From Pseudomonas nunensis (GTDB lineage Bacteria; Pseudomonadota; Gammaproteobacteria; Pseudomonadales; Pseudomonadaceae): a stretch of DNA of 64,000 nt. How positions within the stretch are numbered: the stretch's first letter is position 1; every line of letters starts with the position of its first letter. A program made the translations under genes and the position numbers. The stretch covers positions 4,528,501 through 4,592,500 of the forward strand of contig NZ_CP101125.1 in assembly GCF_024296925.1 (NCBI RefSeq), given 5' to 3'. Below, one piece after another: positions 56,760 to 64,000 of the stretch. The notes below the pieces were generated by a model, which saw only the letters and a program-made list of their open reading frames with translations, made no database searches and was not told the origin of the DNA.

Positions 56760-57446
56760 ATGAAACGTTTCGTACTGCTCGACACCGCCCCCATCCCTGA
56801 AAACGGCGGTGCCCTGTGCCTGTTCGAATACGGTGAGGATTTCGTCATCAAGATCCAGGGTGGTGACGGCGGGCAATTGATGAACACCCGCATGCACGGT
56901 TCCGAAGACGCCCTGGCCGAGATCCCGTGCCGCAAGGTCGCCGGCCGGCCGAACTCGCGCGTGTTGATCGGCGGTTTGGGCATGGGTTTCACCCTCGCCT
57001 CCGCCCTCAAGCACCTGGGCAAGACCGCCGAAGTCGTGGTCGCCGAACTGGTGCCGGGCGTGGTCGAGTGGAATCGCGGGCCGCTGGGCGAAAAGTCCGG
57101 TAACCCATTGCTCGACCCGCGCACCGTGATCCGCATGGAAGACGTGGCCAAAGTGCTGCAAGCCGAGCCCCAGGGTTTCGACGCGATCATGCTTGATGTC
57201 GACAACGGCCCCGAAGGCCTGACCCAGCGCGCCAACAGCTGGCTCTACTCATCCGGCGGCCTCAGCGCCTGTGCCAAGGCCCTGCGGCCAAAAGGCGTGC
57301 TGGCGGTGTGGTCGGCCAGCGCTGACAAGCAGTTTTCCGACAAGTTGAAAAAGGCCGGTTTCAGGGCTGAAGAAGTCCAGGTCTTCGCTCACGGCAACAA
57401 AGGCACGCGCCACACGATCTGGATTGCCGAGAAGCTCAAGGGCTGA
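56760..57446 (+). CDS. Spermidine synthase-like protein (SAM-type Rossmann fold)
   Basis: This 228-residue protein has the nucleotide-binding loop LIGGLGMGFTLASALKH followed by VVVAELVPGVVEWN, the order seen in polyamine synthases. FDAIMLDVDNGPEGL is the catalytic-site strand. It lacks the N-terminal beta domain of real spermidine synthases, so it may be an enzyme of different function that uses SAM or decarboxylated SAM. Its start is ATG 56760. It precedes yajD by 48 bases. Confidence 0.82.
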   Translation: MKRFVLLDTAPIPENGGALCLFEYGEDFVIKIQGGDGGQLMNTRMHGSEDALAEIPCRKVAGRPNSRVLIGGLGMGFTLASALKHLGKTAEVVVAELVPGVVEWNRGPLGEKSGNPLLDPRTVIRMEDVAKVLQAEPQGFDAIMLDVDNGPEGLTQRANSWLYSSGGLSACAKALRPKGVLAVWSASADKQFSDKLKKAGFRAEEVQVFAHGNKGTRHTIWIAEKLKG

Positions 57447-57494
57447 GCTAAACTCTGTTCATAACCGTCATTAGTCTTCTACAAAGGTGAACCC

Positions 57495-57866
57495 ATGAGT
57501 TCGTCCACCCCGACCAATACCTCGAAGCTGGATCGCATCCTCGCCGACAACCAGCGCGACAAGGAAATGGGTTACCGCGACAAAGCCCTGAAGATGTACC
57601 CGCACGTGTGCGGCCGCTGCGCCCGTGAATTCTCCGGCAAACGCCTGAGCGAACTGACCGTGCACCACCGCGACCACAACCACGACAACAACCCGCAAGA
57701 CGGCTCGAACTGGGAACTGTTGTGCCTGTATTGCCACGACAACGAACACTCGCGCTACACCGACCAGCAGTACTTCGACGAAGGCTCCCTCAGCAGCCCG
57801 AAAATCGCCAAGGCCACCCACAACCCGTTCGCGGCGCTGGCCGGGCTGATGAAAAAAGAAGACTGA
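57495..57866 (+). CDS. yajD: HNH nuclease YajD
   Basis: This 123-residue protein has an HNH motif: HVCGRCARE holds the first zinc CxxC, TVHHRDHNHDNNPQDG the catalytic His-His, and LLCLYCHDNEHS the second CxxC and the final His. The length and the MGYRDKALKMYPHVC opening are those of YajD. The biological role is not settled; housekeeping nucleic acid processing is assumed. AAGGTG precedes the ATG. Confidence 0.9.
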   Translation: MSSSTPTNTSKLDRILADNQRDKEMGYRDKALKMYPHVCGRCAREFSGKRLSELTVHHRDHNHDNNPQDGSNWELLCLYCHDNEHSRYTDQQYFDEGSLSSPKIAKATHNPFAALAGLMKKED

Positions 57867-57883
57867 CCGTTTCCACTATCCCC

Positions 57884-58056
57884 TGTGGGAGCGAACTGTG
57901 GCGAGGGGGCTTGCCCCCGTTCGGCTGCGCAGCAGTCGTAAACCAGACACCGCGGATCTGACAAAAGACTGCGGTGTTTGGTTTTAGGGCCGCTCCGCAG
58001 CCCAACGGGGTGATGCGGCATTCCGACAAGCCCCCTCGCCACAACCCGCTCCCACA
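57884..58056. repeat. Nested repeat: TGTGGCGAGGGGGCTTGCCC element inside a REP, inverted relative to 53415-53590
   Basis: The outer arms TGTGGGAGCG and CGCTCCCACA are separated by a complete inner TGTGGCGAG...CTCGCCACA element. The inner element is close to the reverse complement of the one in 53415-53590, including GATGCGGCATTCCGACAAG. Confidence 0.88.
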
Positions 58057-58074
58057 GGGAGATTTGTGTTCCCA

Positions 58075-58109
58075 GCGGCAAATGCTTGCCGCTTCCGGCA
58101 AGCTTGCCG
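58075..58109. repeat. Clustered small hairpins around GCGGCAAGC
   Basis: GCGGCAA-ATGC-TTGCCGC forms a 7-bp stem (58075-58092), and CGGCAAGCTTGCCG (58096-58109) is a perfect palindrome. They stand between the nested repeat and the sigma-54 promoter, and might be a terminator pair for yajD or a regulator site. Confidence 0.55.
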
Positions 58110-58166
58110 CATCACAAACATGTCAAAACCACTACAAACCCTTCATCTAACGCCCCCTCCCCCCGC

Positions 58167-58181
58167 TGGCACTGTTCTTGC
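58167..58181 (+). promoter_or_regulatory. Sigma-54 (RpoN) promoter
   Basis: TGGCACTGTTCTTGC fits the TGGCAC-N5-TTGC consensus without mismatch. The invariant GG (-24) and GC (-12) are exactly ten bases apart. The gene start at 58211 lies about 30 bases downstream, a fitting leader length. Confidence 0.8.
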
Positions 58182-58210
58182 GATGTATCAGCATCAATAC
58201 ACGCCAGGCA

Positions 58211-59074
58211 ATGAATGCGATGAACGTCACTTCAACCTTCAACAGCCCCGCCATGGTGGCTTATCAGGCTGCGGCCCAGGCCAAGGCTAAAACCAGCGCC
58301 ACCGAGCAGGCCGCCAAAGACGACAAGACCGATGACGCGGTCAGCCTCTCGAAAAAATCCACCGACTACAGCGGTTCGATCGGCAACAACGCGCCGTACT
58401 TTCCGGTGCGTGCGGGCATGAACGCCGACGCGCTGGTGCTGGGCGTCACGCAACCCGGCGCGGTGTCCAGTTCCAAGGACAAGTCCTTCGCGGAAGTAGC
58501 CGTGGATGCGCGCAAACGCATGGACGACAAGTACGCGCAGATGAAGGCCGGCGAAAAGCCTTACAGCGGCAGCGTTGAAGACAAGAATGCGTTGATGGGC
58601 GATCTGGATCGTCGTTCGCTGAACGCCATAGCCACCAATGAAGGCGGCAAGTTTTCCAGCGAAGAGCAGGAAGCGGCCAAGGCGCTGATGCAGCAACAGG
58701 CGCGGTTGGCGTCGGGTCACTACAGCGGCCCGGAAGATCAAAAGAAAAACTGGAAAGACCCGTTCGCCAATGACCCGATCGGTCGCGCCAAGGCTGCGCT
58801 GAACTTCCTCGACAACATGAGCCCGGAGGAAAAGACCAAACCCGAATGGTTGTCCCAGCACCAGACCCTGCAGGACGCGCTGGCTCAGTACGACAAAGGC
58901 GATGTGGCCGCCGGCGGCAAGAAGAAAGACGGACACTTCAACAATCTGGCGGAAATCCTCGCGGGTGTAGACACCAGTGGCTCGGGGAGCAAAGACCCGG
59001 AGGGCAACAAGATCACCAACGCGGCCAGCGCGATGATGGACAAGCTAAAAGCCATGCTCCCTGCAACCAAGTAA
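58211..59074 (+). CDS. Unknown protein behind a sigma-54 promoter
   Basis: This 287-residue hydrophilic protein has no signal peptide, no cysteine and no membrane helix. The first 60 residues are low-complexity (Ala, Lys, Asp, Ser). DDAVSLSKKS resembles the VSLS/VTLS short motif found early in many flagellum-associated and secreted proteins. The middle is helical with charged repeats, and AMMDKLKAMLP ends the protein. ATG 58211 or 58220 can be the start. A perfect sigma-54 promoter suggests expression with motility, nitrogen or secretion functions. I do not know the family. Confidence 0.7.
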   Translation: MNAMNVTSTFNSPAMVAYQAAAQAKAKTSATEQAAKDDKTDDAVSLSKKSTDYSGSIGNNAPYFPVRAGMNADALVLGVTQPGAVSSSKDKSFAEVAVDARKRMDDKYAQMKAGEKPYSGSVEDKNALMGDLDRRSLNAIATNEGGKFSSEEQEAAKALMQQQARLASGHYSGPEDQKKNWKDPFANDPIGRAKAALNFLDNMSPEEKTKPEWLSQHQTLQDALAQYDKGDVAAGGKKKDGHFNNLAEILAGVDTSGSGSKDPEGNKITNAASAMMDKLKAMLPATK

Positions 59075-59095
59075 TCCCAGGCCGAATGCAAAACC

Positions 59096-59185
59096 TGTGG
59101 GAGCGGGCTTGCTCGCGAAGGGGCCGTGTCAGACAGCATTAATATCGACTGACCCACCGCCTTCGCGAGCAAGCTCGCTCCCACA
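59096..59185. repeat. REP pair (TGTGGGAGCGGGCTTGCTCG type)
   Basis: Arms as elsewhere; the right arm is slightly changed (AAGCTCGCTCCCACA). Confidence 0.92.
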
Positions 59186-59322
59186 GGGAACTGAGGCAGG
59201 CTTTAAAAAGTGTTGGCGGTATAGCGCATTTCCTTTGTATCGCACATGAAACTTTCCTCAGCAAACCGCTAACCGTTTGTTGGCAAAATCGTGACATCCG
59301 GAACTCTGAACAGGTAACCGAC

Positions 59323-60006
59323 ATGTCCCGAATCTTGACCATCGAAGACGATGCCGTGACCGCCAAGGAAATCGTCACCGAGCTGCAAAGCCACGGCTTT
59401 GAAGTGGATTGGGTGAGCAATGGCCGCGAAGGCCTGGTGAGCGCGGTCAGTGGCAATTACGACTTGATCACCCTCGACCGCATGCTCCCCGAGCTGGATG
59501 GCCTGGCGATTGTCACCACATTGCGCGCGATTGGCGTGGCCACACCGATCCTGATGATCAGCGCCCTCTCCGACGTCGATGAACGTGTGCGCGGCTTGCG
59601 TGCCGGTGGCGATGACTACCTGGCCAAGCCGTTCGCCACCGACGAGATGGCGGCGCGGGTCGAGGTGCTGCTGCGACGTAAAAGCCCGGCCAAGACCTTC
59701 GAAACCACCCTGCGCATCGCTGACCTGGAACTCGACTTGATCAGCCACGAGGCCAACCGCGCGAATCAGCCGCTGAGCCTGTTGCCCACCGAATACAAAT
59801 TGCTGGAATTCATGATGCGCAATCCAGGGCAGATTCTGTCGCGGATGATGATTTTCGAAGAGGTCTGGGGTTATCACTTTGACCCGGGCACCAACCTGAT
59901 CGACGTGCACATTGGCCGGTTGCGCAAGAAAATCGACCCGCCGGGTTTGCCGCCATTGATCCGCACGATGCGCGGGTCGGGGTATGTGATTGCTGATCCG
60001 CTGTAG
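59323..60006 (+). CDS. OmpR/PhoB-family response regulator
   Basis: This 227-residue protein has a receiver domain with acidic pocket Glu8/Asp9/Asp10, phosphorylated Asp52 (LDRM), Ser80 and Lys102, and a C-terminal winged helix (about 130-225) with GYHFDPGTNLIDVHIGRLRK. The N-terminus TIEDDAVTAKEIVTELQ is near the CpxR/PfeR type regulators I remember with metal or copper responses. No sensor kinase gene follows; the next genes are on the other strand, so its partner is elsewhere or absent. The start has weak ribosome binding (AACAGG). Confidence 0.92.
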   Translation: MSRILTIEDDAVTAKEIVTELQSHGFEVDWVSNGREGLVSAVSGNYDLITLDRMLPELDGLAIVTTLRAIGVATPILMISALSDVDERVRGLRAGGDDYLAKPFATDEMAARVEVLLRRKSPAKTFETTLRIADLELDLISHEANRANQPLSLLPTEYKLLEFMMRNPGQILSRMMIFEEVWGYHFDPGTNLIDVHIGRLRKKIDPPGLPPLIRTMRGSGYVIADPL

Positions 60007-60021
60007 GCAAACCACAACCCC

Positions 60022-60154
60022 TGTAGCAGCTGGCGAAGCCTGCGTTCGGCTGCGAAGCAGTCGTAAAATCAGACGGCGCGGTGTGTCAGTTAAACCGCGT
60101 TATCCGTATTTACGACTGCTTCGCAGCCGAACGCAGGCTTCGCCAGCTGCTACA
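60022..60154. repeat. Long inverted repeat (TGTAGCAGCTGGCGAAGCCTG type)
   Basis: The same family as 7286-7406 with near-identical arms (TGTAGCAGCTGGCGAAGCCT, then TTCGGCTGCGAAGCAGTCGT). Confidence 0.9.
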
Positions 60155-60175
60155 AGGGTTTCGTCGCCAACAATG

Positions 60176-60586
60176 CTAGCCGGGCATGCACTGGAAATCG
60201 TCAGTCTGCGCCACTTCCTTACCGTGCGAATCCTCAAGCCGCGCGCTCACGGCCTGGCCCAGGCTCGACTCCACCAACTGATAGTGCTCGCCCGCCTTGA
60301 ACTGCGTGTAATGGACCCTGCCTTGGCAGTCTTCCTGATTCGAATCACCACTCGGGATCTCGAACAGCGTCACCGCCAGATCATGCGCACCGGGCGTCAC
60401 TTCAAAAAAGCGCCCGTCATCGATGCGTTGGCCATCCACCCGTTCGGCCAGCATGTCATTCGGCGACTCTTCCTGAAGCCCGATCCAGGCCAACCCCGGA
60501 TCAGGTTTTGGCATCGGGCCGGCGCAGGCGGACAGCAGACAAACTACGCTCAGGCCGGGAATCAATAGCAGCTGTTTAAGTGTCAT
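60176..60586 (-). CDS. Small lipoprotein, paralogue A
   Basis: This 136-residue protein has a lipoprotein signal peptide with lipobox LLSAC (Cys21) followed by AGPMPK. The mature part has VDGQRIDDGRFFEVTPGAHDL and FKAGEHYQL, and two further cysteines (EDCQGR and FQCMPG) that could form a disulfide. The residue after the lipid-modified Cys is Ala, so the protein should go to the outer membrane. It is a duplicate of the gene at 60741-61145. AAGGA precedes ATG 60586. The function is unknown. Confidence 0.8.
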   Translation of the reverse strand: MTLKQLLLIPGLSVVCLLSACAGPMPKPDPGLAWIGLQEESPNDMLAERVDGQRIDDGRFFEVTPGAHDLAVTLFEIPSGDSNQEDCQGRVHYTQFKAGEHYQLVESSLGQAVSARLEDSHGKEVAQTDDFQCMPG

Positions 60587-60629
60587 TGGAATGTCCTTCC
60601 TAAAATCTTGAAAACACCGCAATCCCCCC

Positions 60630-60719
60630 TGTGGGAGCGGGCTTGCTCGCGAAAGCGGTGGGTCAGTCAACATTTACGGCGACTGACACGCCCTCTTCGC
60701 GAGCAAGCCCGCTCCCACA
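60630..60719. repeat. REP pair between the two lipoprotein paralogues
   Basis: TGTGGGAGCGGGCTTGCTCG-type arms. It separates the two tandem copies by about 150 bases. Confidence 0.92.
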
Positions 60720-60740
60720 GGGCTTGTTTTTGCATCCGGC

Positions 60741-61145
60741 TCAGGAGCACCTAAAGCCTCTGCTCTGCGCCAACTGATTACCGTGGGAATCCATCAGGCT
60801 GACACCCGCCTTCAATCCCTCGCTCGATGCATTGACCTGGTAGTGCTCGCCAGCCTTGAACTCGCTGTAGCTCAGGTGCCCGGTGCAACTGAGGTCCAGC
60901 GAATTGCCGTCCGCGCCGCTGATCAACGTCATGTCCAGACGATGAGCCCCCGGCTTGACCTCGAAATAGCGCCCGTCATTCACCTGCCGGCCATCGATCC
61001 GCTGCGCCAGCAAATCGGCACTTCCCGGTTGCTCCAGACCAATAAAGGCTTCGCTCGGATCAGCCTTGGGCATCGGTCCCGCGCACGCCGACAACAAACA
61101 CACCAGGCTCAGGCCCGGCAGCATTAACAGGGGTTTGAAAGTCAT
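60741..61145 (-). CDS. Small lipoprotein, paralogue B
   Basis: This 134-residue protein is clearly homologous to the next gene. It shares the lipobox and AGPMPKADPS opening, IDGRQVNDGRYFEVKPGAHR, YSEFKAGEHYQV and the closing HGNQLAQSRGFRC with two cysteines (DLSCTG and FRCS). Outer-membrane lipoprotein of unknown role. ATG 61145 follows GAGGTG. Because of the REP between them the two genes may be transcribed separately or from one message. Confidence 0.8.
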   Translation of the reverse strand: MTFKPLLMLPGLSLVCLLSACAGPMPKADPSEAFIGLEQPGSADLLAQRIDGRQVNDGRYFEVKPGAHRLDMTLISGADGNSLDLSCTGHLSYSEFKAGEHYQVNASSEGLKAGVSLMDSHGNQLAQSRGFRCS

Positions 61146-61372
61146 GGAAAAACACCTCGTAAAATGGACGCCGATACCGCCGCCAGGTGTGGCGGTGGGC
61201 ACTCGGCTTGAGGTGAAGAGTGGCGGGCTAGAGCGCTGCGGACAAATGAATCCGCATGAAAGGATATTCAGCAAATGCTTAAAAATTTCTTCATCCCCAT
61301 GAAGGCAAATCTTTAAGTAACAACCGCAAGACTGCCCGGCAATTGCACTTCAAGACCTCGGAGGTTTACGGC

Positions 61373-64000
61373 ATGCTCGGGCTGGTAAAGACTGCACTGC
61401 TCAAGCCCTACACGTTTATCGTGCTGGCGATTTTCATCTGCATCATCGGGCCCATGGCGGCCCTGCGCACACCCACCGATGTGTTTCCCGACATCGGTAT
61501 TCCGGTGATCGCGGTGGTCTGGCAATACAACGGCCTGGCGCCGCAGGACATGGCCGGGCGAGTGATTTACACCTATGAGCGTTCCCTGAGCACCACGGTC
61601 AACGACATCGAACACATCGAGTCGCAATCACTGCCGGGCATGGGCATCGTGAAGATTTTCTTCCAGCCCGGCGTGGATATCCGCACCGCCAACGCCCAGG
61701 TCACGGCGGTGTCGCAGACCGTGCTCAAACAAATGCCACCGGGCATCACGCCGCCGCTGATCCTCAACTACAGCGCCTCGACCGTGCCAATTTTGCAGAT
61801 GGCGTTCTCCAGCCCGACCCTGTCGGAAGCGAAGATCCGCGACCTGGTGCAGAACAACATCCGCCTGCCGCTAACCTCAGTGCCAGGCCTCGCAATCCCG
61901 ACGCCAATGGGCGGCAAACAACGGCAGATCACCCTCGACCTCGACCCTCAAGCGCTGGCCGCCAAAGGCCTCTCGGCGCAGGACGTCGGCAACGCGCTGG
62001 CGGCGCAAAACCAGATCATCCCGGTGGGCACCGCCAAGCTCGGGCCCAACGAATACACGGTGCTGCTGAACAACAGCCCGAAAGCCATCGACGAACTCAA
62101 CGACCTGCCGATCAAAACCGTCGACGGCGCGTTGATCACCATCGGCCAAGTGGCCCATGTGCGCGACGGCTCGCCGCCGCAGACCAACATCGTGCGGGTC
62201 GACGGCCGTCGCGCGGTGCTGATGCCGGCGCTGAAGAACGGCAATATTTCCACGCTGTCGATCATCGACGGCATTCGCCAGATGCTGCCGCGCATCAACG
62301 AAACCGTGCCGCCGTCGCTCAAGACTTCATTGCTGGGCGACGCCTCGGTGTTCGTCAAACAGTCGGTGGGCAGCGTGGCCAAGGAAGGCATCATCGCGGC
62401 GTTGCTGACCAGCGCGATGATCCTGCTGTTTCTCGGCAGTTGGCGTTCTACGCTGATCATCGCCGCGTCGATTCCGCTCGCGGTGCTGTCGGCCATCGCC
62501 CTGCTCGCCGCCAGCGGCCAGACCCTCAACGTGATGACCCTCGGTGGCCTTGCGTTGGCGGTGGGGATTCTGGTGGACGACGCCACGGTGACCATCGAGA
62601 ACATCAACTGGCACCTGGAACAAGGCAAAGCGGTGAAGACCGCGATTCTCGACGGCGCGAAACAGATCGTCGGCCCGGCTTTCGTTTCGCTGCTGTGCAT
62701 CTGCATCGTATTCGTGCCGATGTTCCTGCTGCAAGGCATCGCCGGTTACCTGTTCCGGCCGATGGCGCTGGCGGTGATTTTTGCCATGGCCAGCTCCTTC
62801 ATTCTGTCGCGCACGTTGGTGCCGACCCTTGCGATGTTTTTGCTGAAACCGCACAGGCCGGAACAAGGTCCGGGACATCACCCGGAAGATGAATTCATCA
62901 ACCATCATGAAGGCGAGCAGCACCGCAAAACCCATCATCCATTGCTGCAACGGGTGCTGAATTTCCAGCAGGGTTTCGAGCGGCATTTCTCCAACCTGCG
63001 GGACACCTACTTCGGTTTGCTGGAGCTGGCGCTGGAATACCGCAAGCGATTCCTGATCGGCTTCCTCGCTTGTGTGCTCGCCTCTTTTGCGCTGCTGCCG
63101 AGTCTGGGCGAGGACTTCTTCCCCGCTACCGACGCCGGCGCACTGTCGCTGCATGTGCGCTTGCCGCTGGGTACGCGGATCGAAGAAAGCGCGGCGGCGT
63201 TCGACCGCATCGAAGCGCGGATTCGCGAGATCATTCCGGCGGAACAGCTAGACACCATCGTCGACAACATCGGCATCCCGCTGAGCGGCATCGACATGGC
63301 CTACAGCAACAGCGGCACCATCGGCCCGCAGGACGGTGACATCCAAGTCAGCCTCAAGGCCGATCACAGCCCCACCGCCGATTACGTGAAGCGTCTGCGT
63401 GAAGCCTTGCCGGAAAGTTTTCCCGGCAGCCACTTTGCGTTCCTGCCAGCGGACATCAGCAGCCAGATCCTCAACTTCGGCGCACCGGCACCGCTGGACG
63501 TGAAAATTTCCGGACCCAACGACGAGGCGAACCGCGCCTACGCCGTGGAACTGGAGCGGCGCCTGCAACATGTGGCCGGGGTCGCTGACCTGCGCATCCA
63601 GCAGTCCACCGGTTATCCGTCGTTGCAGGTCAACGTTGATCGACTGCGCGCCAATGGCCTGGGCATCACCGAGCGCGATGTGACTAACAGCATGGTCGCG
63701 TCGCTGGCCGGCAGCTCGCAGACCGCGCCGACCTTCTGGCTCAACCCGGCCAACGGCGTGTCCTACGGCGTAGTCGCTGCCACCCCGCAATATCGCCTCG
63801 ACAGCCTGCCGTCGCTGGAGGCCTTACCGGTGACTGGCAGTGACGGGCAATCGCAGATCCTCGGTGGTTTGGCGAGCATTTCCCGGGTGCAGAGCCCGGC
63901 GGTGGTCAGCCACTACAACATCATGCCGACCCTGGATTTGTACGCCAACGTGCAGGGCCGCGACCTCGGCGGCGTGGCCAAGGACATCCAGAAAGTGCTG
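61373..64000 (+). CDS. RND efflux permease (HAE1/AcrB type), 3' end beyond the window
   Basis: The frame starts at ATG 61373 behind GGAGG and stays open for 876 codons to the window edge. The first helix (KTALLKPYTFIVLAIFICII), the periplasmic porter domain, and helix 4 with LAVGILVDDATVTIENI (the two proton-relay aspartates) are those of an RND inner-membrane pump; a second large loop with FFPATDAGALSLHVRLPLGT follows. The HAE1 group pumps drugs, solvents or lipids. A membrane-fusion gene and outer-membrane channel gene are not seen to the left and would have to lie to the right. Confidence 0.93.
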   Translation, partial: MLGLVKTALLKPYTFIVLAIFICIIGPMAALRTPTDVFPDIGIPVIAVVWQYNGLAPQDMAGRVIYTYERSLSTTVNDIEHIESQSLPGMGIVKIFFQPGVDIRTANAQVTAVSQTVLKQMPPGITPPLILNYSASTVPILQMAFSSPTLSEAKIRDLVQNNIRLPLTSVPGLAIPTPMGGKQRQITLDLDPQALAAKGLSAQDVGNALAAQNQIIPVGTAKLGPNEYTVLLNNSPKAIDELNDLPIKTVDGALITIGQVAHVRDGSPPQTNIVRVDGRRAVLMPALKNGNISTLSIIDGIRQMLPRINETVPPSLKTSLLGDASVFVKQSVGSVAKEGIIAALLTSAMILLFLGSWRSTLIIAASIPLAVLSAIALLAASGQTLNVMTLGGLALAVGILVDDATVTIENINWHLEQGKAVKTAILDGAKQIVGPAFVSLLCICIVFVPMFLLQGIAGYLFRPMALAVIFAMASSFILSRTLVPTLAMFLLKPHRPEQGPGHHPEDEFINHHEGEQHRKTHHPLLQRVLNFQQGFERHFSNLRDTYFGLLELALEYRKRFLIGFLACVLASFALLPSLGEDFFPATDAGALSLHVRLPLGTRIEESAAAFDRIEARIREIIPAEQLDTIVDNIGIPLSGIDMAYSNSGTIGPQDGDIQVSLKADHSPTADYVKRLREALPESFPGSHFAFLPADISSQILNFGAPAPLDVKISGPNDEANRAYAVELERRLQHVAGVADLRIQQSTGYPSLQVNVDRLRANGLGITERDVTNSMVASLAGSSQTAPTFWLNPANGVSYGVVAATPQYRLDSLPSLEALPVTGSDGQSQILGGLASISRVQSPAVVSHYNIMPTLDLYANVQGRDLGGVAKDIQKVL

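Overview
The window looks like chromosome from a Pseudomonas of the fluorescens group. The evidence is high GC with strong G/C bias at third codon positions, a gene set typical of the genus (azoR, aqpZ, hrpA, aceK, lpxO, pxpABC, yajD, oligopeptidase B), and many intergenic palindromic repeats of the kinds common in fluorescent pseudomonads. I see no rRNA, tRNA, CRISPR array, transposase or integrase. Species-level placement is not possible from reading alone.

Layout. 1-8.3 kb: tail of a mechanosensitive channel, a DMT exporter, azoR, a LysR/hydrolase/ppiA operon, an MsbA-like ABC exporter and aqpZ. 8.5-21.4 kb: a small exported protein, a GNAT-like protein, a porin, a FabH-like synthase, hrpA, aceK and a chemoreceptor. 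21.6-23.1 kb: a second DMT exporter and a 100-aa protein with a strongly structured leader. 23.3-35.5 kb: a sugar-acid catabolic island with an aldehyde dehydrogenase, an AraD1-like dehydratase, an enolase-superfamily dehydratase, PdxA2, an amidohydrolase/lactonase, an MFS carrier, a TctCBA tripartite transporter and a LysR regulator. Its three promoters share a 23-bp operator-like sequence. 35.6-44.0 kb: a third DMT exporter, a double TerD protein, lpxO, cysK, a DUF748 protein and a MoxR/VWA pair.

44.15-46.5 kb is the most striking place. A fragment of a TyrA-type prephenate dehydrogenase and a DHA2 drug exporter, in visibly more AT-rich DNA, lie between two near-identical 25-bp copies of the 3' end of pxpC. 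The outer copy still reads in frame to a stop codon, so the block appears to have inserted into the pxpC tail. 46.5-51.3 kb: 5-oxoproline genes pxpABC with an MFS carrier and a divergent LysR. 51.5-61.1 kb: small housekeeping and unknown genes, oligopeptidase B, a cyclic-nucleotide-binding protein, an unknown gene behind a canonical sigma-54 promoter, an OmpR-type regulator and two tandem lipoprotein paralogues. 61.4 kb to the end: start of an RND efflux permease that runs off the window.

How the genes work together. In the 23-35 kb island, carriers bring in a sugar acid or lactone, the lactonase would open it, two dehydratases would convert a pentonate to 2-ketoglutarate semialdehyde, and the dehydrogenase would deliver 2-ketoglutarate to the TCA cycle. 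The exact substrate, and the place of PdxA2, cannot be read from sequence. Most gaps between genes are filled by five kinds of inverted repeats, several nested inside each other.
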